DNA of 64,000 nucleotides, from assembly GCF_002127215.1 (NCBI RefSeq), contig NZ_NFUT01000003.1:248001-312000 (forward strand), given 5' to 3'. The translations under genes were made by a program, and so were the position numbers. Below, in pieces: positions 46,156-53,986 of this stretch (positions within the stretch are counted from its first letter, which is position 1; each line of letters starts with the position of its first letter). Below the pieces are notes generated by a model. The model had not been told where the DNA came from and made no database searches. It saw only the letters and a program-made list of their open reading frames with translations. Source of the stretch: Hydrogenophaga sp. IBVHS2 (lineage in GTDB: Bacteria; Pseudomonadota; Gammaproteobacteria; Burkholderiales; Burkholderiaceae_C).

Positions 46156-46224
46156 GGCGGGCACGCAGACAGGTGGGGTTGCGGCCGCAGCCGCGTGGAA
46201 CCCCGGGATTGTGCGGCAGTGGCC

Positions 46225-46252
46225 TTGTCCCCATGCGGTCGCTGGCGACAAT
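46225..46252 (+). promoter_or_regulatory. Arginase promoter, probable leaderless transcript
   Basis: TTGTCC (46225-46230) and GACAAT (46247-46252) are 16 bases apart, and the ATG follows seven bases after the -10. No ribosome site exists. This is the clearest -35/-10 pair among the leaderless candidates of the window. Confidence 0.5.
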
Positions 46253-46259
46253 ACCGGCC

Positions 46260-47189
46260 ATGAACACCTACGTGAGCCTGATTGGCGTTCCCACCGACAT
46301 CGGCGCCGGCGCGCGCGGCGCCTCCATGGGGCCTGAAGCCCTGCGCGTGGCGGGCCTCGCCTCCGTGCTGGCCGGCCATGGGCTGGATGTGCTGGACCGG
46401 GGCAACCTGAGCGGCCCGGCCAACCCCTGGCTGCCGCCGGTGGACGGCTACCGCCACATCGACCAGGTCGTCGAGTGGAACCGCACCCTGCACGAGGCCG
46501 TGCACGCCGAACTGCACGGGGGCCGCATGCCCATCGTGCTGGGCGGCGACCACTGCCTGGGCCTGGGCTCCATCAGCGCGGTGGCCCGCCACTGCCGCGA
46601 GACGGGCCGGCGCCTGCGGGTGCTGTGGCTGGACGCCCATGCCGACTTCAACACCGCCGAACTCACCCCCAGCGGCAACCTGCACGGCATGCCGGTGGCC
46701 CTGTTGTGCGGCATGGGGCCGGCGGCGCTCACCGGCATCGGCGGCACCACGCCGGCCATTCACCCGTCGGTGGTGCGGCAGATCGGCATCCGCAGCGTGG
46801 ACCCGGGCGAGAAGCGCCTGGTGCACGAGCACGGGCTCGAGGTGTTCGACATGCGCTACATCGACGAGATGGGCATGCGCCACACCATGGAGCAGGCCCT
46901 GGCGGGCCTGGATGACGACACCCACCTGCATGTGAGCTTCGACGTGGACTTTCTGGACCCCGCCATCGCCCCGGGCGTGGGCACCACCGTGCCCGGCGGC
47001 CCCACCTACCGCGAGGCGCAGCTGTGCATGGAGATGATTGCCGACACCGGGCGCCTGGCCTCGCTGGACGTGATGGAGCTCAACCCGGCGCTCGACGAAC
47101 GCAACCGCACCGCGCTGGTGGCCGTGGACCTGATCGAGAGCCTGTTCGGCAAGTCCACCCTCATGCGGCAGCGCGCGCCGCGCGCATGA
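46260..47189 (+). CDS. rocF: Arginase
   Basis: A 309-residue ureohydrolase. The Mn-binding motifs are GGDHCLGLGS (His98), WLDAHADFNTAE (Asp125, His127, Asp129) and SFDVDFLDP. The opening YVSLIGVPTDIGAGARGASM and the substrate loop NTAELTPSGNLHGMPV are arginase-like rather than agmatinase-like. It hydrolyses arginine to ornithine and urea. It stands alone; no ornithine catabolic genes adjoin, and argB is 30 kb away. The last 29 bases overlap the end of the convergent GMC oxidoreductase gene. Confidence 0.92.
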   Translation: MNTYVSLIGVPTDIGAGARGASMGPEALRVAGLASVLAGHGLDVLDRGNLSGPANPWLPPVDGYRHIDQVVEWNRTLHEAVHAELHGGRMPIVLGGDHCLGLGSISAVARHCRETGRRLRVLWLDAHADFNTAELTPSGNLHGMPVALLCGMGPAALTGIGGTTPAIHPSVVRQIGIRSVDPGEKRLVHEHGLEVFDMRYIDEMGMRHTMEQALAGLDDDTHLHVSFDVDFLDPAIAPGVGTTVPGGPTYREAQLCMEMIADTGRLASLDVMELNPALDERNRTALVAVDLIESLFGKSTLMRQRAPRA

Positions 47190-48795
47190 GGTCCACCGCC
47201 TTCTCGGCCATCATGATCACCGGGGCATTGGTGTTGCCCCCCACCACCTCGGGCATGACCGAGGCATCCACCACCCGCAGGCCGTCCATGCCGTGCACCC
47301 GCAGCTGGGCGTCCACCACCGCACCGGCGGCGGCATCGGGCCCCATGCGGCAGGTACCCACCGGGTGGTAGATGGTGTCCGCATGCCGGCGCACGAACTG
47401 CTCGATCTGGGCATCGGTCTGCGCGTCGGCACTGGCCGCCGACTCGCGCCCGCCATGCCGCGCCAGCGCCGGCTGGCCCAGGATGCGCCGCACCTCGCGG
47501 AAACCCCGCACCAGCCGGGCCACATCGTCCGGGTCCTGCAGGAAGGCCGGGTCGATCAGGGGCGCGACCTGCGGATCGGCGCTGGCCAGCCGCAGGGTGC
47601 CCCGGCTCTTGGGCCGCAGCAGGCACACATGGCAGGAATAGCCATGGCCCAGCACCGTCTTGCGGCCATGGTCCACCAGCTTGCCGATGACGAAGTGCAG
47701 CTGCAGGTCGGGGATGGCTTCGGACGGCTGGCTGCGGATGAAGCCGCCGGCCTCGGCAAAGTTGGTGGTGAGCATGCCCCGACGGTGCCGTCGCCATTCA
47801 ACGATGCCGCGCAGCGCCGCCCAGATGCCGCGCGGCGAGATGCCCAGCAGGTCCTTCACGCCGGGCGCGTTCATCACCAGCACCACGTCCACATGGTCGT
47901 GCAGGTTGGCGCCCACGCCGCTCAAGGGGTGCAGCGGCTCGATGCCCACCCCGCGCAGGTGATCGGACGGGCCGATGCCCGAGAGCATCAGCAGCTGCGG
48001 TGAACCGAAGGCCCCTGCGCTCAGCACCACCTCGCCACCGGGCTTGCAGGACAGCTGCTGCAGCGGGCCACGGCCGGCATCAGCACGGTATTCGATGCCG
48101 GTGGCGCGCAGGCGGCCGCCGGCACCGGGGGTGGTCAAGACCCGGCACACCAGCGCACCGGTGACCACGGTGAGATTGGCACGCCCCAGACTTGGCGTGA
48201 GGTAGGCCTTGGCGGCACTGAAGCGCTCGCCGTTCCTGTGGGTGACCTGATAGACCCCCACGCCCTCCTGGTCGGGGCCGTTGAAGTCGGGGTTGAACGG
48301 ATGGCCTGCCTGCTGGCCGGCCTCCACGAACGAAGGCAGGAAGCTGTTCGGGCTGCACAGGTCCATGACGTTGAGCGGGCCGCCCTGGCCATGCAGGGCA
48401 TCGGCGCCGCGCTCGTTGTGCTCGGCCCGCTTGAAGTAGGGCAGCACCTCGTCGAAGGACCAGCCCGGATTGCCCTGGGCGGCCCAGGCGTCGTAGTCCT
48501 GCCGGTGGCCGCGGGCGTAGATCATGGCGTTGATGGAGCTGGACCCCCCCAGCACCTTGCCGCGCGGCTGGTAGCCCCGGCGGCCGTTCAGGCCGGGCTG
48601 CGGCACGGTGTCGAAACACCAGTTGGCCTGGCCGTTGCGGGCCATCAGGGCCAGCCCGGCCGGGCAGTGGATGAGCACGCTGGCATCCGGCGGGCCGGCC
48701 TCGACCAGGGCCACCCGCACCGCAGGGTCCTCGCTGAGCCGGCCGGCCAGCACACAGCCGGCCGAGCCACCGCCCACGATGATGTAGTCGTACAT
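47161..48795 (-). CDS. GMC-family FAD oxidoreductase (choline/alcohol dehydrogenase type)
   Basis: A 544-residue flavoprotein. The FAD loop is IIVGGGSAGCVLAGRLSEDP at the N-terminus. The GMC signatures are GKVLGGSSSINAMIYARGH and AGAFGSPQLLMLSGIGP. The catalytic His is in YHPVGTCRMGPDA and the final segment is VVDASVMPEVVGGNTNAPVI. It oxidises an alcohol; these sequences span choline, polyethylene glycol and aliphatic alcohol dehydrogenases, so the substrate is open. GGAGA lies 12 bases before the ATG at 48795. No betaine aldehyde dehydrogenase or betI is adjacent, which argues against choline. Confidence 0.9.
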   Translation of the reverse strand: MYDYIIVGGGSAGCVLAGRLSEDPAVRVALVEAGPPDASVLIHCPAGLALMARNGQANWCFDTVPQPGLNGRRGYQPRGKVLGGSSSINAMIYARGHRQDYDAWAAQGNPGWSFDEVLPYFKRAEHNERGADALHGQGGPLNVMDLCSPNSFLPSFVEAGQQAGHPFNPDFNGPDQEGVGVYQVTHRNGERFSAAKAYLTPSLGRANLTVVTGALVCRVLTTPGAGGRLRATGIEYRADAGRGPLQQLSCKPGGEVVLSAGAFGSPQLLMLSGIGPSDHLRGVGIEPLHPLSGVGANLHDHVDVVLVMNAPGVKDLLGISPRGIWAALRGIVEWRRHRRGMLTTNFAEAGGFIRSQPSEAIPDLQLHFVIGKLVDHGRKTVLGHGYSCHVCLLRPKSRGTLRLASADPQVAPLIDPAFLQDPDDVARLVRGFREVRRILGQPALARHGGRESAASADAQTDAQIEQFVRRHADTIYHPVGTCRMGPDAAAGAVVDAQLRVHGMDGLRVVDASVMPEVVGGNTNAPVIMMAEKAVDLMRAARAAA

Positions 48796-48968
48796 GCCTG
48801 TCTGTCTCCATGGTGAGCCGCGCGCCCCGGGTGGTGCGCGACAATCGCCGGGCAAGTTAGCACAGGGCCTGCGCGCCCTTTAGGCAGCACCGCCTAGGAA
48901 TGACGCCACAGCGACCCGTGCGGCATGAATCGCCGGGTTTCCCCCAACATCGACACGAGGTTTATTGA

Positions 48969-49820
48969 ATGAGCAGCATCCAGACCGTGGGCATCATCGG
49001 CTCGGGCACCATGGGCAACGGCATCGCGCAGGCCTGCGCCACCAGCGGCATCCGCGTGGTCATGGTCGACATTGCGCAGGCCGCCGTGGACAAGGGCCTG
49101 GCCACCATCGCCGGCAGCCTGGACCGGCTGATCAAGAAGGACAAGCTCACCGCCGAAGGCAAGGCCCAGGCGCTGGCCCTGATCAAGGGCTCCACCAGCT
49201 ACGACGACCTCAAGGGCGCCGACCTGGTCATCGAGGCCGCCACCGAGAACGAGGCGCTCAAGGTCAAGATCCTGCAGCAGCTCGACGGCCTGCTGGCGCC
49301 CGAGGTGATCGTGGCCACCAACACCAGCTCGATCTCCATCACCAAGCTGGCCGCCGCCACCCAGCGTGCCGACCGCTTCATCGGCATGCACTTCTTCAAC
49401 CCGGTGCCGCTGATGGCGCTGGTGGAGATCATCCGCGGCCTGCAGACCAGTGACGCCACGCACGACGCGGTCAAGGCCCTGGCCGAGCGCCTGGGCAAGA
49501 GCCCGATCACGGTCAAGAACGCGCCGGGCTTCGTGGTCAACCGCATCCTGGTGCCCATGATCAACGAGGCCTTCTTCGTGCTGGCCGAAGGTCTGGCCAC
49601 CCCGGAAGACATCGACGCCGGCATGAAGCTCGGCACCAACCAGCCCATCGGCCCGCTGGCCCTGGCCGACATGATCGGCCTGGACGTGTGCCTGGCGGTG
49701 ATGAACGTCTACATGGCCGAGTTCAACGACAGCAAGTACCGCCCGGCCCCGCTGCTCAAGGAAATGGTGGCGGCCGGCTGGCTGGGCCGCAAGACCGGGC
49801 GCGGTGTGTACACGTATTGA
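48969..49820 (+). CDS. hbd: 3-hydroxybutyryl-CoA dehydrogenase
   Basis: A 283-residue single-function 3-hydroxyacyl-CoA dehydrogenase. The NAD loop is GIIGSGTMGNGIAQ, the catalytic His lies in FIGMHFFNPVPLMALVEI and NAPGFVVNRILVPMINEAF forms the dimer domain. It reversibly converts 3-hydroxybutyryl-CoA and acetoacetyl-CoA, and could serve butyryl-CoA metabolism that connects to IcmF. A weak GAGG site lies before the ATG. It ends GVYTY as this family usually does. Confidence 0.93.
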   Translation: MSSIQTVGIIGSGTMGNGIAQACATSGIRVVMVDIAQAAVDKGLATIAGSLDRLIKKDKLTAEGKAQALALIKGSTSYDDLKGADLVIEAATENEALKVKILQQLDGLLAPEVIVATNTSSISITKLAAATQRADRFIGMHFFNPVPLMALVEIIRGLQTSDATHDAVKALAERLGKSPITVKNAPGFVVNRILVPMINEAFFVLAEGLATPEDIDAGMKLGTNQPIGPLALADMIGLDVCLAVMNVYMAEFNDSKYRPAPLLKEMVAAGWLGRKTGRGVYTY

Positions 49821-49860
49821 CCCCACCCGATCGCCGGCATCCGATCGGCAGGATCCCGCC

Positions 49861-49878
49861 TGTACAATTTTCTGTACT
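49861..49878. promoter_or_regulatory. YefM-YoeB operator (two TGTACA-type sites)
   Basis: TGTACA (49861-49866) and TGTACT (49873-49878) are 12 bases apart centre to centre, 20 bases before the antitoxin start. The same core and spacing is known for the E. coli yefM-yoeB operator, so autorepression by the antitoxin-toxin complex is expected. Confidence 0.7.
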
Positions 49879-49897
49879 TGCACAGACGGTTCCTGCC

Positions 49898-50149
49898 ATG
49901 AACGCCATCAGCTACACCGCCGCCCGGGCCAACCTGGCCCACACCATGGATCGGGTCTGCGAAGACCATGAGCCCCTGATCATCACGCGCAACGGGCAAC
50001 CGTCGGTGGTGATGTTGTCGATGGAAGACTTCCAGTCGCTGGAAGAAACGGCTTATCTGCTGCGCAATCCCGAAAACGCCCGGCGCCTGTTGTCGGCGGT
50101 TGAATCCCTGGGCGCGGGCAAGGGCAAGACCCGGCAGCTGGTCAAGTGA
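49898..50149 (+). CDS. yefM: Antitoxin YefM (Phd/YefM family)
   Basis: An 83-residue antitoxin, the size of E. coli YefM. It starts MNAISYTAARANLAHTMDRV and has CEDHEPLIITRNGQPSVVML then SMEDFQSLEETAYLLRNPEN, all typical. The N-terminal part binds DNA as a dimer and the C-terminal part (ARRLLSAVESLGAGKGKTRQ) wraps the toxin. Its stop overlaps the toxin start (GTGA), giving coupled translation with the antitoxin first. Confidence 0.93.
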   Translation: MNAISYTAARANLAHTMDRVCEDHEPLIITRNGQPSVVMLSMEDFQSLEETAYLLRNPENARRLLSAVESLGAGKGKTRQLVK

Positions 50150-50400
50150 AGCTGGTCTTCGCAGAGGAAGCCTGGGAGGACTACCTCTACTGGCAGCAGC
50201 AGGACAAACGCACCGTCAGGCGCATCCATGAATTGATTGCCGCCACCCAGCGCGACCCGTTTTCCGGCATTGGCAAACCGGAGCCCTTGCGGCATGCCCT
50301 GGCCGGTTTCTGGTCTCGCCGCATCACCGACGAACACCGCATGGTGTACCGGGTCGAGCAGGACGCACTGCTGCTGGCCCAGCTTCGTTACCACTACTGA
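50146..50400 (+). CDS. yoeB: Toxin YoeB (Txe/YoeB mRNA interferase)
   Basis: An 84-residue toxin with a GTG start. Catalytic residues known from E. coli YoeB fall at the same numbers: Glu46, Arg65, His83 and the terminal Tyr84 (GKPEPLRHAL, TDEHRMVYRV, LRYHY). It cleaves mRNA in the ribosomal A site when free of antitoxin. All key residues are intact, so the module is probably active. Confidence 0.94.
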   Translation: MKLVFAEEAWEDYLYWQQQDKRTVRRIHELIAATQRDPFSGIGKPEPLRHALAGFWSRRITDEHRMVYRVEQDALLLAQLRYHY

Positions 50401-50413
50401 ACCACCCGCCTGG

Positions 50414-51127
50414 TCACCAAGGAATCGTCAACCCATGGTGGTCGAAAAATCCACCGTTGCTGCCCTCGGGCAGCGTGTCCATCACCTGCAGCAGCTCCTG
50501 CGCAGCCACGGCGGGCGGGCGCACGTCCAGGCCGGTCTTGGCGAAGGGTTGTGACAGGGCGGTGTCCACCGTGCCGGGGTGCAGGGCCACACACAGGGCC
50601 TGCGGGCAGCGGCGGGCCAGTTCGATGGCCGCCGTGTGCACCAGCTGGTTGAGTGCGGACTTGGAGGCGCGGTAGCCGTACCAGCCGCCCAGGCGGTTGT
50701 CACCGATGCTGCCCACCCGCGCCGAGATGAAGGCCGCCACGCTGCGCCCCTGGCGCGGCAGCAGCGGCAGGCAGTGCCGCATGACCAGCGCCGGGCCGAT
50801 GGCGTTGACCAGGAACAGCCGCTGCAGCGCCGCTGCGTCCAGGTGGTTCCAGCTGCGTTCGGGCTGTACGGCGCCTTCGTGCAGGATGCCGGTGGCCACC
50901 ACCAGGCGGCGCAGCGGCAGGCCGGTGCGTTCCTGCTCGCCGGCGATGTGCTGCGCCACACGGGCCACGCTGGCCTCGTCGGCGTAGTCGAGGCCGGGTG
51001 CGGTGCGCCGGCCGATGGCCAGCACCGTGTGGCCCTGCTCGCGCAGGCCCTCGGCCAGTGCGGCACCGATGCCGCCGGTACCGCCGAGCACCACGGCCAG
51101 GGCGGGAGAGTCGTGGGTGGAGTCCAT
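50414..51127 (-). CDS. Short-chain dehydrogenase/reductase (C-factor-like SDR)
   Basis: A 237-residue classical SDR. The cofactor loop GGTGGIGAALAEGL is followed by VVATGILHEGAVQPERSW. The active site shows the Ser region AFISARVGSIGDNRLGGWYG and YRASKSALNQLV (YxxxK). Resemblance to C-factor/YciK-type SDRs of proteobacteria is good; the substrate is unknown. The ATG has no ribosome site but TATGAT lies eight bases upstream. It is convergent with yoeB and divergent from gor. Confidence 0.87.
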   Translation of the reverse strand: MDSTHDSPALAVVLGGTGGIGAALAEGLREQGHTVLAIGRRTAPGLDYADEASVARVAQHIAGEQERTGLPLRRLVVATGILHEGAVQPERSWNHLDAAALQRLFLVNAIGPALVMRHCLPLLPRQGRSVAAFISARVGSIGDNRLGGWYGYRASKSALNQLVHTAAIELARRCPQALCVALHPGTVDTALSQPFAKTGLDVRPPAVAAQELLQVMDTLPEGSNGGFFDHHGLTIPW

Positions 51128-51135
51128 GGCGGCCC

Positions 51136-51141
51136 ATCATA
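51136..51141 (-). promoter_or_regulatory. Candidate -10 element of the SDR gene
   Basis: On the minus strand TATGAT lies eight bases before the SDR ATG, giving a leader of about one base. The -35 at 17 bases (CGGCAG) is poor. Confidence 0.3.
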
Positions 51142-51250
51142 GGAACGACCGGTCGGCGCTGCCGGCCGCGGTGGCGATGGCCGCAGCCGATCCGGGGCCT
51201 TGGCCGTGCCGGCGGACGGGCCTGCAGACCCCGGCGCTACCATGCGCCGC

Positions 51251-52654
51251 ATGGAACAACACGACTTCGATCTCTTCGTCATCGGTGGCGGCAGCGGCGG
51301 TGTGCGCGCCGCCCGCATGGCCGCGCAACGCGGCGCCCGCGTGGCCCTGGCCGAGGTGCTGGGCACCAGCGGGCTGGGCGGCACATGCGTGAACGTCGGC
51401 TGCATTCCCAAGAAGCTCTACAGCTACGCCGCGCACTATGCCGAGGCGTTCGAAGAGGCGGCCGGCTTCGGCTGGGACACCGCGGGCGGCACGCTCGACT
51501 GGGCACGGCTGAAGCAACGCCGCGCCGCCGAGATCAGCCGACTCAACGGCATCTACGGCAACCTGCTGGGCGGCTCGGGTGTCACCCGCATCGACGGCTT
51601 TGCGCGCCTCACCGGGGCGCATTCGGTCAGCGTGGCCACGCAGCAGGCCGACGGGTCGACCACGCACCGCGACTTCACGGCGGCCCACATCCTGATCGCC
51701 ACCGGCGGCACACCCTTCGTGCCGGACTTTCCGGGGCGCGAGCATGTGATCACGTCCAACCAGATCTTCGACATCGATCCCTTCCCGCAGCGGCTGGTGG
51801 TGGTGGGCGGCGGCTACATCGCCTGCGAGTTCGCGTCCATCTTCAACGGCCTGGGTGCGAAAGTGACCCAGCTCTACCGGGGCGAGCAGGTGCTGCGCGG
51901 CTTCGACGACGAGATCCGCCACTTCGTGGCCGGCGAGATGGTCAAGCACGGCGTGGACCTGCGCCTGGGCGCCGAGGTTCGGTCGGTGCAGAAGCAGTCC
52001 GACGGCCTGCTTGTGACCCTGCAGGACGGCCGGACCCTGGTGGCCGACGCGGTGCTCTACGCCACCGGCCGCGTGCCGCTGGTGAAGGACCTGGGCCTGG
52101 ACACCGTGGGCGTGGCCCAGGGCAAGCAGGGCGAGGTGCGGGTGGACGAGAACTACCGCACCAGCGTGCCGCACATCTTCGCGGTGGGCGATGTGACCGA
52201 CCGGGTGCAGCTCACGCCGGTGGCCCTGGGCGAGGCCATGGTGGTGGTGGACCAGATCCTGGGCGCCGCGCCGGGCAAGGCGCCGCGCAGCATGAGCTAC
52301 GAGTACATCCCCACGGCCGTGTTCACCCACCCCTCCATAGGCACCGTGGGCCTGAGCGAACAGGCGGCACGCGAACGCTACGGCGACGTGACCATCTTCC
52401 GCAGCGAATTCAAGGCGCTGCGCCACACCCTCTCGGGCAGCACCGAGCGCACGCTCATGAAGCTGGTGGTGGACACCGCCAGCGACCGGGTGGTGGGCCT
52501 GCACATGGTGGGCGCCGAGGCCGGCGAGATCGTGCAGGGTTTTGCGGTGGCCATGAAGGCCGGCGCCACCAAGGCGGTGTTCGACAGCACCATTGGCATC
52601 CACCCCACGGCAGCCGAAGAATTCGTGACCATGCGCGAGCCGGTGCGGCGCTGA
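51251..52654 (+). CDS. gor: Glutathione-disulfide reductase
   Basis: A 467-residue flavoprotein of the pyridine nucleotide-disulfide family. The FAD loop VIGGGSGGVRAARMAAQ is followed by the redox pair GTCVNVGCIPKK (Cys46, Cys51). The NADPH loop is VVVGGGYIACEFASIF and the C-terminal active His lies in GIHPTAAEEF. It regenerates reduced glutathione with NADPH. The ATG at 51251 (MEQHDFDLFVIGGG) gives the normal N-terminus; an in-frame ATG nine bases upstream is possible. No ribosome site is visible for either. Confidence 0.93.
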   Translation: MEQHDFDLFVIGGGSGGVRAARMAAQRGARVALAEVLGTSGLGGTCVNVGCIPKKLYSYAAHYAEAFEEAAGFGWDTAGGTLDWARLKQRRAAEISRLNGIYGNLLGGSGVTRIDGFARLTGAHSVSVATQQADGSTTHRDFTAAHILIATGGTPFVPDFPGREHVITSNQIFDIDPFPQRLVVVGGGYIACEFASIFNGLGAKVTQLYRGEQVLRGFDDEIRHFVAGEMVKHGVDLRLGAEVRSVQKQSDGLLVTLQDGRTLVADAVLYATGRVPLVKDLGLDTVGVAQGKQGEVRVDENYRTSVPHIFAVGDVTDRVQLTPVALGEAMVVVDQILGAAPGKAPRSMSYEYIPTAVFTHPSIGTVGLSEQAARERYGDVTIFRSEFKALRHTLSGSTERTLMKLVVDTASDRVVGLHMVGAEAGEIVQGFAVAMKAGATKAVFDSTIGIHPTAAEEFVTMREPVRR

Positions 52655-52673
52655 GGACGGGCCGGCCGCCGGT

Positions 52674-53948
52674 TCAGACCAGCAGCACGGCCACGCCCGC
52701 CAGCGTGTGCAGCCACAGCCCCGGGGCCAGCCAGCGGACATAGGCCCAGCCACCGGACACGGCCGCGGTCACGGTCTTGCTGGCTGCATGCACCAGCAGG
52801 GCCAGGACGACGGCGCGCTCGGCCACCGGATCCGGCGGCCCCCCGGTGAACACGGCGGCCAGTGCCGCGTGCAGATCCGCCAGCGATCCCAGCACCACCC
52901 CGGCCAGCAGACCGGCGTCGCCCAGCCAGCGCTGCAGCAGGTGGACCAGCACCTGCACACCCGCCAGCAGCGCAGCCACCGCCAGCGCCCCGCGCAGGCT
53001 GAACATGCGATCCGATCCCGAGCCGGCCAGGCCTTCGATGCGCGGTGTGGCCAGCGGCCCTTCGGCCGGGCCGGGTTCGGTCGCACCGTGCACCAGCCAG
53101 AGGCCTGCGGCCAGCGCCAGACCCGCCGCGACCACCGCCGACAGGCCCACATGGGGCAGCCAGGCCGGCATCACGGCCGCCGCCACCATGACCATCTGCA
53201 CCTGTGTGGCCACGCAGCTGAGCAGGCCGCCGCCGGCCAGCACCCGCACCGCCGCCCCGGGCTCGCGCGCCGACACGCCCAGGGTGGCAATCGTGGCCGT
53301 GCTCGACGCCAGGCCGGAAGCCAACGACGACAGCACCACCGCGTGCCGCGCCTGCAGCAGCCGGCGGGCCAGATGGGCGCCCGACTGCACCAGCAGCAGC
53401 AGCGACAGCAGCTGACCCACGCGCTGCGGGTTCACCGTGTCCCCCAGCATCTGCCGGTCGGGCAGCAAGGGCAGCACCACCAGCAGGAGTGCGGCGAGAA
53501 CGATGCCGTCGCGCACCTCGGCCGGGCGCAGCCAGTGCAGGGCAAAGCCATGCAGGCGCTCGCGGGCGGCCAGCAGGGCGGTCAGGCCCACGGCCAGTGC
53601 GGCCGCCGGCAACAGGCGCCAGGTGCACAGCACGCCGATCAGGTAGGTCAGCAGCAGCGCCACCTCGGTGGTCACGCCGGGATCGTCGGACCGGTCGCGC
53701 GCGTAGGCCACCACGCCCAGCGCCGCCACGAAGGCCGCGCCCACCACGACCAGGCCGGTCACGCCGCTGAGCGCAGCCGCCGCCCCCATGACGCAGGTCA
53801 GGGTGAAGGTGCGCAGGCCGGCCAGGGCGCGGGTCGGTCCGCTGCCCTTGCGGCGCTCACGCTCGATGCCCACCAGCAGCCCGCAGCCCAGCGCCGCGCT
53901 CAGCACGGTGGCTGCGCGCAGCAGGTCGGGATCGAGGGAGCTGGTCAT
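52674..53948 (-). CDS. MgtC/SapB-DUF4010 integral membrane protein
   Basis: A 424-residue protein with about 12 hydrophobic segments. The N-terminal third is an MgtC/SapB domain (LGCGLLVGIERERRKGSGPT, RALAGLRTFTLTCVMGAAAA) and the rest is DUF4010 (RDGIVLAALLLVVLPLLPDR, LSSLASGLASSTATIATLGV). MgtC proteins modulate membrane energetics or stress survival; the DUF4010 fusion class has no assigned reaction. It is convergent with gor and divergent from amn. The ATG has a GGGA stretch upstream but no strong site. Confidence 0.87.
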   Translation of the reverse strand: MTSSLDPDLLRAATVLSAALGCGLLVGIERERRKGSGPTRALAGLRTFTLTCVMGAAAALSGVTGLVVVGAAFVAALGVVAYARDRSDDPGVTTEVALLLTYLIGVLCTWRLLPAAALAVGLTALLAARERLHGFALHWLRPAEVRDGIVLAALLLVVLPLLPDRQMLGDTVNPQRVGQLLSLLLLVQSGAHLARRLLQARHAVVLSSLASGLASSTATIATLGVSAREPGAAVRVLAGGGLLSCVATQVQMVMVAAAVMPAWLPHVGLSAVVAAGLALAAGLWLVHGATEPGPAEGPLATPRIEGLAGSGSDRMFSLRGALAVAALLAGVQVLVHLLQRWLGDAGLLAGVVLGSLADLHAALAAVFTGGPPDPVAERAVVLALLVHAASKTVTAAVSGGWAYVRWLAPGLWLHTLAGVAVLLV

Positions 53949-53974
53949 GGTGGTGAAGCGGGTACTGCACGGGC

Positions 53975-53980
53975 CACAAT
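53975..53980 (+). promoter_or_regulatory. Candidate -10 element of amn
   Basis: CACAAT (or ACAATA shifted by one) lies six bases before the amn ATG and no Shine-Dalgarno is seen. A clear -35 is missing. Confidence 0.3.
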
Positions 53981-53986
53981 AAGCCC

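Noticed and set aside
47161-48795. Calling the GMC oxidoreductase choline dehydrogenase BetA
   Set aside because: No betB, betI or choline transporter is adjacent, and the GMC motifs are shared by many alcohol dehydrogenases.
49825-49850. CCGATCG / CGATCGG hairpin after hbd
   Set aside because: Short stem and no T-tract, so it is not supported as a terminator.
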